From assembly GCA_030631505.1 (NCBI GenBank), contig DAOVKX010000033.1, positions 1 through 10,912 of the forward strand: a stretch of 10,912 nt of DNA, in the 5' to 3' direction. The notes beneath the pieces were generated by a model that made no database searches, was not told where the DNA came from, and was given only the letters and a program-made list of their open reading frames with translations. Positions 1 to 5,536 of the stretch are shown here, piece after piece; positions within the stretch are counted from its first letter, which is position 1, and each line of letters begins with the position of its first letter. The translations under genes were made by a program, and so were the position numbers. The stretch is from Candidatus Nanohaloarchaea archaeon (lineage in GTDB: Archaea; EX4484-52; DAOVKX01).

Positions 1-8
1 ATTTTTAT

Positions 9-67
9 TCACCTTATCAAGTAGTACAAACATTAATTTTATAAATCTTTCGATGATTCACTACTTG
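9..67 (-). promoter_or_regulatory. Promoter and SD of a gene beyond the left edge
   Basis: On the minus strand a palindromic TATA box TTTATAAA lies at 38-45, and a Shine-Dalgarno core GGTGA lies at 9-13. The last visible minus-strand bases (positions 2-1) are A and T, so an ATG could begin at position 2 and finish just outside the window. The SD-to-ATG spacing would be 6 nt and the TATA centre would lie about 39 bp upstream, as in the other SD-led genes here. A perfect 8-bp inverted repeat, CAAGTAGT (18-25) and ACTACTTG (60-67), is centred within about 1 bp of the TATA box. The gene itself cannot be seen. Confidence 0.45.
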
Positions 68-95
68 TAAAATATAACACTATAACTGACAGTGC

Positions 96-365
96 TTAAT
101 TCTTATATGCGTATTTTAACCATAATTTTTTGAAAATAGGCAGAGTTAATGTTGACAGCATAAATGCAACTGCAGGAACAATAGCATTCAACCATGGTCG
201 TGGGATGTCAATTGCCTGAAGATAGAATCCAATTGCCAGATAAGTAAACACTATAAGCAAAAACCTCCGAACATAGCTGGTTTCCCATGCTTTATCAGAC
301 TCAACCCTGCAATTTCTTTCTTTTATTTTCTTAACTTCTTTTTCTAATTGCTCCAAAGCCGCCAT
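96..365 (-). CDS. Conserved two-helix membrane protein with N-terminal coiled coil
   Basis: An 89-residue protein of unknown function. The N-terminus (about 3-20) is a charged Glu/Lys heptad-like segment. A conserved-looking stretch with RVESDKAWETS follows at about 20-30, then two hydrophobic helices at about 34-52 and 58-78, and a basic C-terminus. I recognise this general pattern (short coiled coil, DKAWE motif, two helices with a PWLNAIVP turn) from small hypothetical membrane proteins of archaea and candidate-phylum bacteria, but I know of no assigned role. Topology is inferred: both termini probably cytosolic. The start is the ATG at 365. A TATA box at 388-395 is centred about 26 bp upstream and there is no SD sequence, which fits a leaderless mRNA. 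Confidence 0.85.
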   Translation of the reverse strand: MAALEQLEKEVKKIKERNCRVESDKAWETSYVRRFLLIVFTYLAIGFYLQAIDIPRPWLNAIVPAVAFMLSTLTLPIFKKLWLKYAYKN

Positions 366-387
366 AGTTAAAACTACTCATAACTGC

Positions 388-395
388 TTTAAATA
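388..395 (-). promoter_or_regulatory. TATA box of the 89-residue membrane protein
   Basis: TATTTAAA on the minus strand, centred about 26 bp before the ATG at 365. The transcript is predicted to begin at or next to the start codon. Confidence 0.65.
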
Positions 396-407
396 CATTC
401 TTAGAAA

Positions 408-568
408 TTAACTCGATTTCATATCCCAAAATATAAAGAATATAGGTCCTCCGTTGTTCCCGGAGTCATCCCAGATTAAGTTCTCAAAGTCCATTAAGAG
501 GGGGTGATCTCATATGCCATCCCGTAAGAAACAATTTCTTGTTCTAGAGGGGTGTATAAGGATAGCAT
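408..568 (-). pseudogene. Possible micro-gene split at a C5 run
   Basis: On the minus strand a 24-codon ORF (568 to 494) ends in TAATG, so its stop overlaps the ATG of a second 28-codon ORF (494 to 408). One extra C in the CCCCC run just before the junction would join them into a single 53-codon frame. The combined peptide is protein-like: acidic and aromatic, with YTPLEQEIVSYG near the start and GNNGGPIFFIFWDM near the end. A strong TATATATAA box (about 598-610) lies 36 bp before the first ATG. It could be a real gene with a sequencing error, a frameshifted relic, a coupled pair of micro-ORFs, or chance. No family is recognised, and it competes with a plus-strand ORF at 514-597. Confidence 0.3.
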
Positions 569-597
569 TTAATGGCCTATATGATAAATGTGCATAA
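514..597 (+). CDS. Doubtful 27-codon ORF behind a near-consensus SD
   Basis: A 27-residue basic peptide beginning MPSRKKQFLVLEG. The reason to list it is its ribosome-binding site: GGGGGTGAT (about 500-508) differs by one base from the ideal GGAGGTGAT and sits 5 nt before the ATG, the best match in the window. No convincing TATA box lies at the expected 36-42 bp; the nearest candidate, GATTAAG around 474-480, is weak. A T-rich tract at about 611-625 follows the stop. It overlaps a minus-strand micro-ORF, and at most one of the two is likely to be real. No family is recognised. Confidence 0.22.
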   Translation: MPSRKKQFLVLEGCIRIAFNGLYDKCA

Positions 598-635
598 GTT
601 ATATATATACTTTTCGGTTTTTGTGTGTTGTAAAC

Positions 636-803
636 TTAAAGAGACTTCTTATTCAGAATCTTATAACCCACATGATTTAAGATGCTCAACACAGCATAAA
701 CATAAGCCCTGCTTTCATAAGATTCGCCACCCCATACAAGCAGGATTATAGAAAGCCACAAGAGAAAAATAGAAATATAATAAGGAATAGAAGATAGTTT
801 CAT
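636..803 (-). CDS. Small single-helix membrane protein (55 aa)
   Basis: A 55-residue ORF. After MKLSSIPYY a hydrophobic helix spans about residues 9-25 (ISIFLLWLSIILLVWGG). It is followed by a polar segment rich in Tyr, Ser and Glu, then an amphipathic C-terminal part ending KILNKKSL. One membrane span with a short C-terminal domain is the simplest reading. A minus-strand TTATTAAA box at 826-833 lies 26 bp before the ATG, the same spacing as at the other leaderless genes, which supports this as a real gene. It lies downstream of the UPF0316-like gene on the same strand but has its own promoter. No family is recognised. Confidence 0.65.
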   Translation of the reverse strand: MKLSSIPYYISIFLLWLSIILLVWGGESYESRAYVYAVLSILNHVGYKILNKKSL

Positions 804-825
804 AATTCTAACTTAGAACTTAATC

Positions 826-833
826 TTTAATAA
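826..833 (-). promoter_or_regulatory. TATA box of the 55-residue membrane protein
   Basis: TTATTAAA on the minus strand, centred about 26 bp before the ATG at 803. No SD sequence lies between them. Confidence 0.55.
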
Positions 834-869
834 TTTGATTAGATGGGGCTTTGCACATCAGCCCTCTCT

Positions 870-1406
870 CTATTTCTGCGACTCAACATAATCCTTAGAA
901 CTTATAATCCTCTTGCCAAATGTGGTTTTAATGGGCTCTACAGTTGCAACTATGTTAAAATCTTTGAGAACTCCTTTAAGCTTGGGCAGTTCCTTCCTAT
1001 AAATAACGCCCTGATGCAGCTTCCTGAGTTTTCCTTTGTGGCTGTAGTACCTCTTTGATTGTATGAATATAAATCCATTTTTACGCAGTGTTTTTGAAAG
1101 CTCTTTAGAGTGTTTTTTTGCAATTTTTATTGTAACTATTACTTTCCCAAGAGCCATCCTGTCTTCCATAAATGCGCCGAAATAATACCCGACAATGTAG
1201 CCGCCAACAACTGCCGCAACAATGGGAGGAGTTATGTCCCCGACAATAACATCCCTGAAAACCAGCAGGAAGAAAAGGGTTTCAAGAGATATAAGCACAG
1301 CCGTAGCTAACTTATGGCCTTCTATTTGGGTTATATTCTGTATAGTCTTTATGCACCGGATTACAATGCACATGAAAAACAAAAACAACAAACGTTCAAC
1401 AATCAT
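870..1406 (-). CDS. DUF5698/DUF2179-like (UPF0316) membrane protein
   Basis: A 178-residue protein. Hydrophobic helices lie at about 5-20, 36-52 and 60-79. The last carries a glycine-rich run (VVGGYIVGYYFG) followed by MEDRMALGK, a pattern typical of the UPF0316 family, whose members pair an N-terminal DUF5698 membrane domain with a C-terminal DUF2179 domain. Residues from about 88 onward form a soluble alpha/beta-looking domain (VIVTIKIA; a charged helix; KNGFIFIQ) that fits the DUF2179 position. The molecular function of the family is not established. The start ATG at 1406 has a TTTATAAA box at 1432-1439, about 29 bp upstream, inside the gap behind the upstream nuclease gene, so it has its own promoter. 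Family assignment is by remembered pattern, not a search. Confidence 0.72.
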   Translation of the reverse strand: MIVERLLFLFFMCIVIRCIKTIQNITQIEGHKLATAVLISLETLFFLLVFRDVIVGDITPPIVAAVVGGYIVGYYFGAFMEDRMALGKVIVTIKIAKKHSKELSKTLRKNGFIFIQSKRYYSHKGKLRKLHQGVIYRKELPKLKGVLKDFNIVATVEPIKTTFGKRIISSKDYVESQK

Positions 1407-1431
1407 AAGTTAAATAGAATGGGAAGTAAGT

Positions 1432-1439
1432 TTTATAAA
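1432..1439 (-). promoter_or_regulatory. TATA box of the UPF0316-like gene
   Basis: A palindromic TTTATAAA centred about 29 bp before the ATG at 1406. The leader would be at most a few nucleotides long. Confidence 0.6.
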
Positions 1440-1456
1440 GTTTTTATAGTAAACTG

Positions 1457-1939
1457 CTACCTGCGTCTTGGCTTAAAAGCCGTCTCAGAGCCGCAGATGT
1501 CGCATATTTCATTGTCTGTTGGTTTTCCGCATGATTTGCAGAACCTTTTCCAGACAAATTTTTCCCTGATGCCTTTCTCAGAAACAGACAGGTATTTTAT
1601 ATCCAAAAACTTGGCTATGTTCTGCATAGCATAGTCATCTGTAACCAAAATCGTGTCCTTCTCCCGTTTTTTTAACTCCAGAGCCAATGCAAGAAGTTTT
1701 ATGTCTGTATTGGATAATTTGTCCTTGGTTTTATCCCTCATTTTTTCTATGCGTTCCACGCTCGCTTTGGACGGCTCAGTCAAATCAAGACCAGAGCGCA
1801 TTGCCATCTCCAGCTCAATTTTAGCATGGCCTGATTTAACTTCATCAATAATTTCGTAAACGCTCACGCATGGCTTTCCGATAAACTCCTTTGCATAGCC
1901 CTCAAGAAAGACTGTTGAGTCCAGAACATAAAGTTTCAT
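1457..1939 (-). CDS. nob1: Nob1-like PIN-domain endonuclease with zinc ribbon
   Basis: A 160-residue protein with the two-domain plan of archaeal Nob1, the nuclease that trims the 3' end of pre-16S rRNA during small-subunit maturation. The PIN domain opens with YVLDSTVFL (Asp7). Further candidate metal-binding acids are Glu29, Asp79 (in LSNTDIKLLALA) and Asp101/Asp102 (in LVTDDYAMQNIA). The C-terminal zinc ribbon uses Cys134, Cys137, Cys146 and Cys149 and ends in a basic tail (KPRRR). An upstream in-frame ATG at 1963 is rejected because it lies inside the TATA box (1963-1970). The ATG at 1939 is about 27 bp downstream of that box, the leaderless spacing. It diverges from trpS, so two translation-apparatus genes share one short intergenic region. 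A toxin-type PIN protein is unlikely because of the zinc ribbon and the lack of a partner antitoxin gene. Confidence 0.9.
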   Translation of the reverse strand: MKLYVLDSTVFLEGYAKEFIGKPCVSVYEIIDEVKSGHAKIELEMAMRSGLDLTEPSKASVERIEKMRDKTKDKLSNTDIKLLALALELKKREKDTILVTDDYAMQNIAKFLDIKYLSVSEKGIREKFVWKRFCKSCGKPTDNEICDICGSETAFKPRRR

Positions 1940-1962
1940 AATACTATATACTATTAAAATCA

Positions 1963-1970
1963 TTTTATAT
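1963..1970 (-). promoter_or_regulatory. TATA box of the Nob1-like gene
   Basis: ATATAAAA on the minus strand, about 27 bp before the ATG at 1939. It overlaps the longer ORF's first ATG, and so rules that start out. Confidence 0.65.
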
Positions 1971-1992
1971 CTTCCATTACAGAGTACAGAAA

Positions 1993-2000
1993 TATTTATA
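1993..2000 (+). promoter_or_regulatory. TATA box of trpS
   Basis: TATTTATA, centred about 34 bp before the trpS ATG. This predicts a leader of roughly 8 nt without a clear SD (only GGT close to the start). It is back to back with the nuclease promoter, the two boxes about 30 bp apart. Confidence 0.55.
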
Positions 2001-2030
2001 ACAAACGATTTAATATAGTAATGTGGTAAA

Positions 2031-3122
2031 ATGAAGGTAGAACTCGACCCCTGGGCATCGGGAATACGGATAGAGGATTACAATAAAGTCATAAAGGAAT
2101 TCGGAATAGGGCATTTTTCAGATATGTTAAAGCGCATTTCGGAGCCAAATTTATACATGAAAAGAGGGATAATTTACGGGCATCGCGATTTTAAGCAAAT
2201 CGCTGATGCCATAAGAAAAAAAGAAAAATATGTAATGATGACAGGGCTTATGCCATCCGGAAAAATGCACTTTGGCCACAAGATGGTTGCCGATGAAATA
2301 ATCTGGTTCCAGAACCACGGAGCAAAAGTTTATGTCGCTGTTGCAGACATTGAAGCATATTTAATGCGCGGCTCGTCACTGGAAGAGTTAAGAAAAGTCG
2401 CAATAGAGGAATACCTTACAAATTATATTGCATTGGGTTTAAAGCCAAAAAATTGCGTCTTTTACTTCCAGTCTGAAGGAAGCGTAAAGTATCAGACATT
2501 GAGCAAAATATTCGCAAAAAAAGTTACATTCAATGAGCTAAAAGCAATCTACGGAAATTTAACTCCGGAAAAAATTATTTCCGCCTTAACGCAGGTTGCA
2601 GACATTTTGCACCCGCAATTGGAGAATCCAATACCAACAGTAGTCCCTGTTGGCACTGACCAGGACCCTCATATAAGACTGACAAGAGACATAGCATACA
2701 GGTTCAAAAAAGAATACAACTTCATTTTACCATCTGCAACATACCACAAGTTCATGGGCGGTCTGGGTGGGGGCAAAATGAGCTCATCAGAGCCCAAATC
2801 ATACATAGCGCTGACAGACAGTCATGAAGAGGTCAAAACAAAAATCAACAAATACGCATTTTCAGGCGGACAGCCGACAGTTGAAGAGCACAGGAAAAAA
2901 GGCGGCAATCCTGACATTGATGTCTCCTACCAGTTCCTGACATTCGTAGAAGAGGACGACAACAAACTAAGAAAAATATACAGCGACTACAAAAGCGGAG
3001 CATTGCTAACCGGCGAATTAAAAGCCATTTTGATAGAAAAAATAAACAAATTTCTGGAAACGCACCAGAAGAAACGGGAGAAAGCAAAAGATAAGATTGA
3101 CAAATTCATTATTGAGGATTAA
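2031..3122 (+). CDS. trpS: Tryptophanyl-tRNA synthetase, archaeal/eukaryotic type
   Basis: A 363-residue class I aminoacyl-tRNA synthetase that charges tRNA-Trp in the cytosol. The HIGH-type signature is PSGKMHFGH at residues 75-83, and the KMSKS loop is KMSSS at 249-253. A glycine-rich run precedes that loop, as in archaeal and eukaryotic TrpRS. Further family marks are GTDQDPHIRLTRD (about 208-220) and AFSGGQPTVEEHRKKGGNPD (starting near 276), which separate this type from bacterial TrpRS and from TyrRS. The length fits archaeal members with a short N-terminal extension. The start at 2031 is the first usable ATG: the ATG at 2021 meets a stop two codons later. Its last four bases (3119-3122, TTAA) are shared with the stop of the convergent PfkB gene. 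Confidence 0.97.
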   Translation: MKVELDPWASGIRIEDYNKVIKEFGIGHFSDMLKRISEPNLYMKRGIIYGHRDFKQIADAIRKKEKYVMMTGLMPSGKMHFGHKMVADEIIWFQNHGAKVYVAVADIEAYLMRGSSLEELRKVAIEEYLTNYIALGLKPKNCVFYFQSEGSVKYQTLSKIFAKKVTFNELKAIYGNLTPEKIISALTQVADILHPQLENPIPTVVPVGTDQDPHIRLTRDIAYRFKKEYNFILPSATYHKFMGGLGGGKMSSSEPKSYIALTDSHEEVKTKINKYAFSGGQPTVEEHRKKGGNPDIDVSYQFLTFVEEDDNKLRKIYSDYKSGALLTGELKAILIEKINKFLETHQKKREKAKDKIDKFIIED

Positions 3123-4054
3123 TGTTTTCTGAAGTAGTCCATAATTGTTTTTTGCGGGCCATTGCAGTGGGTCCGGGACATGAAATAGTCCCATATCCGG
3201 CTTATATTCTTAAACCTGAGATTGATTAAAGAATTAAAACTCCTGTCTTCGCTCTTTAATGACGCTATGGCATTTCCGACTATCGCTGATTTTATCGGGT
3301 CCTGCGTTTGCTCATAACTCGCCATAAAAGCCCCGCAGAAAGAATCGCCTGCGCCGGTGGGGTCTCTTGGACTGGAATTATATACAGACGGCGCAAACTG
3401 GACTTCGCCATTGTGCATTATAGCTGAGCCCAGAGAACCTAGAGTGATTATTACCAAAGTGTCTTTGAATTTTGCCATAATCCTTGTCGCATGGTCGGTT
3501 CTTAAAGCTCCGGTTAACGCTATTGCCTCGCTCTCGTTAAGTATGAAAATATCCGACATTTTAATTAATTTTGGGAACTGGTTTCTGTATTTTTTGATAT
3601 AGGAAAGGTGCGTATTTACAGATTTTAAAGAGCCATCTGATTCCTCTCCGAGGTGCTTCAGAAAATTTATCTGCTTTATCGGAGCCATAGGAGCCAAATG
3701 AAAAACAGTTGCTTTCTCAAGATATTCCCCCGGAATGTCCTTTTTTGTCAGTTTGCTTCCTGCTCCTGGATTAGAATAAGAGTAATGCGCTTCAAAATTC
3801 TCATCATACTCTATATCAAACCTGCTCGAAAGCCCGCTTGTCTTTTTCAGGCCGGTTACATCAACACCTGCCTGTTTTATCTTCTCCAGAGAAACTGCGT
3901 CAAAATCAGTTCCGATCCGCGCAACAACACCGCTGTCCATCAGCGTGGTTGCGGCAACACCTGCATACACTGCAGCACCGCCGATTTGTTTTTCCGCAAC
4001 CCCCTCTGGCGTTCTCACCCTGTCAAGCGACGCATGGCCTATAGAAACAAACAT
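3119..4054 (-). CDS. PfkB/ribokinase-family carbohydrate or nucleoside kinase
   Basis: A 311-residue ATP-dependent kinase of the PfkB family. The N-terminus has the family opening GHASLDR (6-12) and the glycine motif GGAAVYAG (25-32) that closes on the substrate. The C-terminal signature DPTGAGDSFCGA lies at 231-242, with the catalytic base Asp237 and the anion-hole GAG before it. Between them NESEAIALTG (about 172-181) matches the usual Asn/Glu metal- and phosphate-contact segment. The family phosphorylates sugars, sugar phosphates or nucleosides; the substrate cannot be read from the sequence, so fructose-6-phosphate kinase, ribokinase and nucleoside kinase all remain possible. A tail of about 70 residues follows the active site. 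The start is set by a strong SD, AGGAGG, with 7 nt to the ATG. Confidence 0.93.
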   Translation of the reverse strand: MFVSIGHASLDRVRTPEGVAEKQIGGAAVYAGVAATTLMDSGVVARIGTDFDAVSLEKIKQAGVDVTGLKKTSGLSSRFDIEYDENFEAHYSYSNPGAGSKLTKKDIPGEYLEKATVFHLAPMAPIKQINFLKHLGEESDGSLKSVNTHLSYIKKYRNQFPKLIKMSDIFILNESEAIALTGALRTDHATRIMAKFKDTLVIITLGSLGSAIMHNGEVQFAPSVYNSSPRDPTGAGDSFCGAFMASYEQTQDPIKSAIVGNAIASLKSEDRSFNSLINLRFKNISRIWDYFMSRTHCNGPQKTIMDYFRKH

Positions 4055-4058
4055 TTTA

Positions 4059-4067
4059 CCCCCTCCT
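4059..4067 (-). promoter_or_regulatory. Strong Shine-Dalgarno of the PfkB kinase gene
   Basis: AGGAGGGGG on the minus strand (4067 down to 4059). The AGGAGG core ends 7 nt before the ATG at 4054. It is one of the few clear SD sites in the window. A TTTTAAC element at about 4087-4094 is a possible TATA box about 36 bp upstream of the start. Confidence 0.7.
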
Positions 4068-4097
4068 GCAATTAATGCACCTGCGCGTTAAAACCGA

Positions 4098-4140
4098 TTT
4101 GTATACTCAAAGAGATATGTTAGGGTGTATAATATACAAA
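4098..4140. repeat. Inverted repeat TTTGTATA/TATACAAA upstream of the PfkB gene
   Basis: Perfect 8-bp arms at 4098-4105 and 4133-4140. The right arm overlaps an 11-bp palindrome, GTATAATATAC (4127-4137). The element lies between the 3' end of the secreted-protein gene and the kinase promoter, where an operator could sit. The TATATAC core could also act as a TATA box on either strand. Function unknown. Confidence 0.4.
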
Positions 4141-4163
4141 CCAGAAAAAGAGAAAAGGTGAAG

Positions 4164-4183
4164 AAAAAAGTTGGGGGTTTTTT
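4164..4183 (-). terminator. Terminator-like A6/T6 element after the secreted-protein gene
   Basis: Reading the minus strand, AAAAAA, a short CCCCCAAC loop and TTTTTT form a possible 6-bp A:U hairpin. Two more T-rich tracts follow at about 4141-4158. Archaeal termination relies mainly on such U tracts. It begins 12 bp after the stop codon. Confidence 0.5.
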
Positions 4184-4194
4184 GAAGTAAAGAT

Positions 4195-5019
4195 TTATTT
4201 TTTTGAAGTTTTATGCCCTTTATCAATAATTACTTTATTTTTCAAAAATAACAAGAAACGATAGATAATATATAAACCACCACCAATTGACGATAGTATA
4301 CCCACAATTTCAAAAAATGATTTTGGTTTTTCATAAGAGTTGTCTTCTAACTCTATTATTTTAACTCCTGAATAGAAATTTTCTGAAGTATATTTTATTA
4401 CTTTTATTGTTGGATTGTTCAAATCAATATCCTCGTATTTCCAATTCTCAGGTAGGTTTTCTGTATTTAAACTCCATCGTCTCGGAAAGGTTATTTTAAT
4501 GTTTGGATATTTTGAATCAACACTACTGTCTAAACCCAAATGAAATATTTTTATTCTTCCCTCATCTATATAATCACTTATTCTTAGTTTGATCTCAATC
4601 GCTTCTTTAGTATCTCCAATAATCCAAATCGGTAACTTGAATTTTAATTCATTGGTGCCTTTTTTAGGCTCCCAACTAAGAGGTATATAGGGTACAACAT
4701 CTTTTTTTGTATCATCAAAAACAATCTCATAACCTTTAACTCTAGCAGATAGAACCTCTACATTTTCAACATTTTCTGGAAAACCAAGAACTACATTATC
4801 AATTGTATCGCTTGAAAATACTGGTGTTATTTTCCCTTCTATCTTTATTTCTACTGTATTATCTTCAAACAAATTTATTTCCATAACAAATTCGTCAATA
4901 TCACAACGCTGTAGTTCCTGTCCAAAACCACACTCTATTAAGAAACCGCTATCTGCATTTGCAGGTCTAACTAAAACTAGCAACATTAAAATTAACGAGA
5001 TTTGAATTATCTTTTTCAA
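4195..5019 (-). CDS. Secreted, C-terminally membrane-anchored protein of unknown family
   Basis: A 274-residue protein. Residues 1-22 form a clear signal peptide: Lys2-Lys3, a hydrophobic core (about 4-17) and a likely cleavage after ANA, before Asp23. The exported part (about 23-238) is rich in alternating hydrophobic and charged residues and looks like beta sandwich. It contains Cys30 and Cys39, which could pair. A single helix at about 240-262 (FFEIVGILSSIGGGLYIIYR) is followed by a short basic tail, so the domain would face the outside. The start is TTG at 5019: no ATG gives a complete signal peptide, and GGTGG lies 4 nt upstream with a TTATTTAT box about 38 bp upstream. Codons are more AT-rich than in the flanking kinase genes. 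No homology recognised. Confidence 0.8.
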   Translation of the reverse strand: MKKIIQISLILMLLVLVRPANADSGFLIECGFGQELQRCDIDEFVMEINLFEDNTVEIKIEGKITPVFSSDTIDNVVLGFPENVENVEVLSARVKGYEIVFDDTKKDVVPYIPLSWEPKKGTNELKFKLPIWIIGDTKEAIEIKLRISDYIDEGRIKIFHLGLDSSVDSKYPNIKITFPRRWSLNTENLPENWKYEDIDLNNPTIKVIKYTSENFYSGVKIIELEDNSYEKPKSFFEIVGILSSIGGGLYIIYRFLLFLKNKVIIDKGHKTSKK

Positions 5020-5078
5020 AAAACCACCGCAATATTAAAGTATTCAAACATTAATAAATAAGTAATTCATTAAAAAAA
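5011..5078 (-). repeat. Duplicated promoter/leader, copy A
   Basis: This stretch (TATA box, GGTGG and TTG start of the secreted-protein gene) aligns with 6273-6347 on the same strand. By hand about 55 of 68 aligned positions match, with gaps of 3, 1 and 3 nt. Shared blocks include ATGAATTA, AATGTTT, ACTTTAAT, GGTGG and TTTGA. Confidence 0.6.
5054..5061 (-). promoter_or_regulatory. TATA box of the secreted-protein gene
   Basis: TTATTTAT on the minus strand, centred about 38 bp before the TTG at 5019. This leaves a leader of roughly 12 nt that holds the GGTGG Shine-Dalgarno (about 5024-5028). Confidence 0.5.
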
Positions 5079-5080
5079 CC

Positions 5081-5160
5081 AAAGATTTCAATTTGATACA
5101 CAATAATAAGTCTTTGTATGGCTGTATTGAGCTTTGCATACACAATATGTTCAAATCTTT
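5081..5160. repeat. Repeat-rich divergent intergenic element
   Basis: Outer arms AAAGATTT (5081-5088) and AAATCTTT (5153-5160) are perfect 8-bp inverted repeats. Inside are two direct copies of ATACACAATA (5096-5105 and 5138-5147) and two TGTAT elements (5115-5119 and 5123-5127). The centre (about 5120) is within about 2 bp of the midpoint between the TATA boxes of the two divergent genes. An operator region is the natural guess. Confidence 0.45.
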
Positions 5161-5181
5161 TAAAAAATTATTCTAAAAATA

Positions 5182-5189
5182 CTTAAATA
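5182..5189 (+). promoter_or_regulatory. TATA box of the small membrane protein gene
   Basis: CTTAAATA. The predicted transcript start is near 5212, leaving a leader of 10-16 nt with a GGGAG SD (5215-5219). Confidence 0.45.
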
Positions 5190-5227
5190 CTTATCTAACA
5201 AATAATTTTTAAGAGGGAGTGATGAAA

Positions 5228-5458
5228 GTGAATGTTTTAGTTTGGTCATTTATCTTACCAATAATTGCGATAGCTATGAGTATAACTTCAATAGTTTCAA
5301 AAAAAGCGTGGTTAAATATTATTGCGTTTTTATTTTTGTTGTTTTTTACATATAGAACAGCAGGATACGAGATTATACCAATTTCCGGCATAATAGCCGC
5401 TTTAATCGTTGGTTATGTTTTCGGTCATTTTGGACTTAAATTAACAACAAGTAAATGA
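5228..5458 (+). CDS. Small hydrophobic membrane protein (76 aa)
   Basis: About three hydrophobic segments (roughly residues 1-18, 26-42 and 48-65) with short polar links and a C-terminal LTTSK. The third carries small residues and a GYVFGHFG pattern, a common helix-packing motif. Three in-frame starts lie within 9 nt: GTG 5219, ATG 5222 and GTG 5228. The SD GGGAG (5215-5219) overlaps the first and is only 2 nt from the second, but is 8 nt from GTG 5228, so that one is chosen; ATG 5222 would add two residues. The gene diverges from the secreted-protein gene across a repeat-rich gap. No family recognised. The GxxxG-type stretch loosely resembles the last helix of the UPF0316-like protein, which may mean nothing. 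Confidence 0.7.
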   Translation: MNVLVWSFILPIIAIAMSITSIVSKKAWLNIIAFLFLLFFTYRTAGYEIIPISGIIAALIVGYVFGHFGLKLTTSK

Positions 5459-5465
5459 TATTGTG

Positions 5466-5529
5466 AAAAAATATTATTTGTTTTGATTATTGGAATTTTA
5501 AAAATTGACCTTTATTTTCTTTTAGTTTT
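5466..5529. terminator. Convergent T-tract terminators
   Basis: Between two convergent genes. The plus strand has a T-rich run at 5511-5529 (TTTATTTTCTTTTAGTTTT) and the minus strand a T6 at 5466-5471. These fit archaeal U-tract termination in both directions. Confidence 0.45.
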
Positions 5530-5536
5530 ACGATTT

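Noticed and set aside
526..540. Hairpin AAGAAA-CAA-TTTCTT
   Set aside because: A short A/T-rich stem with no conserved context; expected by chance here.
572..751. 59-codon plus-strand ORF, with a TATA-like TGTATAAG 24-25 bp before its inner ATG
   Set aside because: It is antisense to the better-supported 55-residue membrane protein. Its His/Cys-rich tail looks like a reverse-strand shadow.
846..864. GGGCT/AGCCC hairpin after the UPF0316-like gene
   Set aside because: The 5-bp stem has no following T tract on the minus strand, so it is not a convincing terminator.
1940..1963. Longer start (ATG 1963) for the Nob1-like gene
   Set aside because: The ATG lies inside the TATA box (1963-1970), so the RNA should begin downstream. 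The PIN domain's first strand begins right after the ATG at 1939.
5016..5051. 11-codon upstream ORF overlapping the TTG start of the secreted-protein gene (TTGA)
   Set aside because: Its ATG is only about 6 bp from the centre of the TATA box, so it should not be in the transcript. The match to copy B is better explained as a duplicated promoter and leader.
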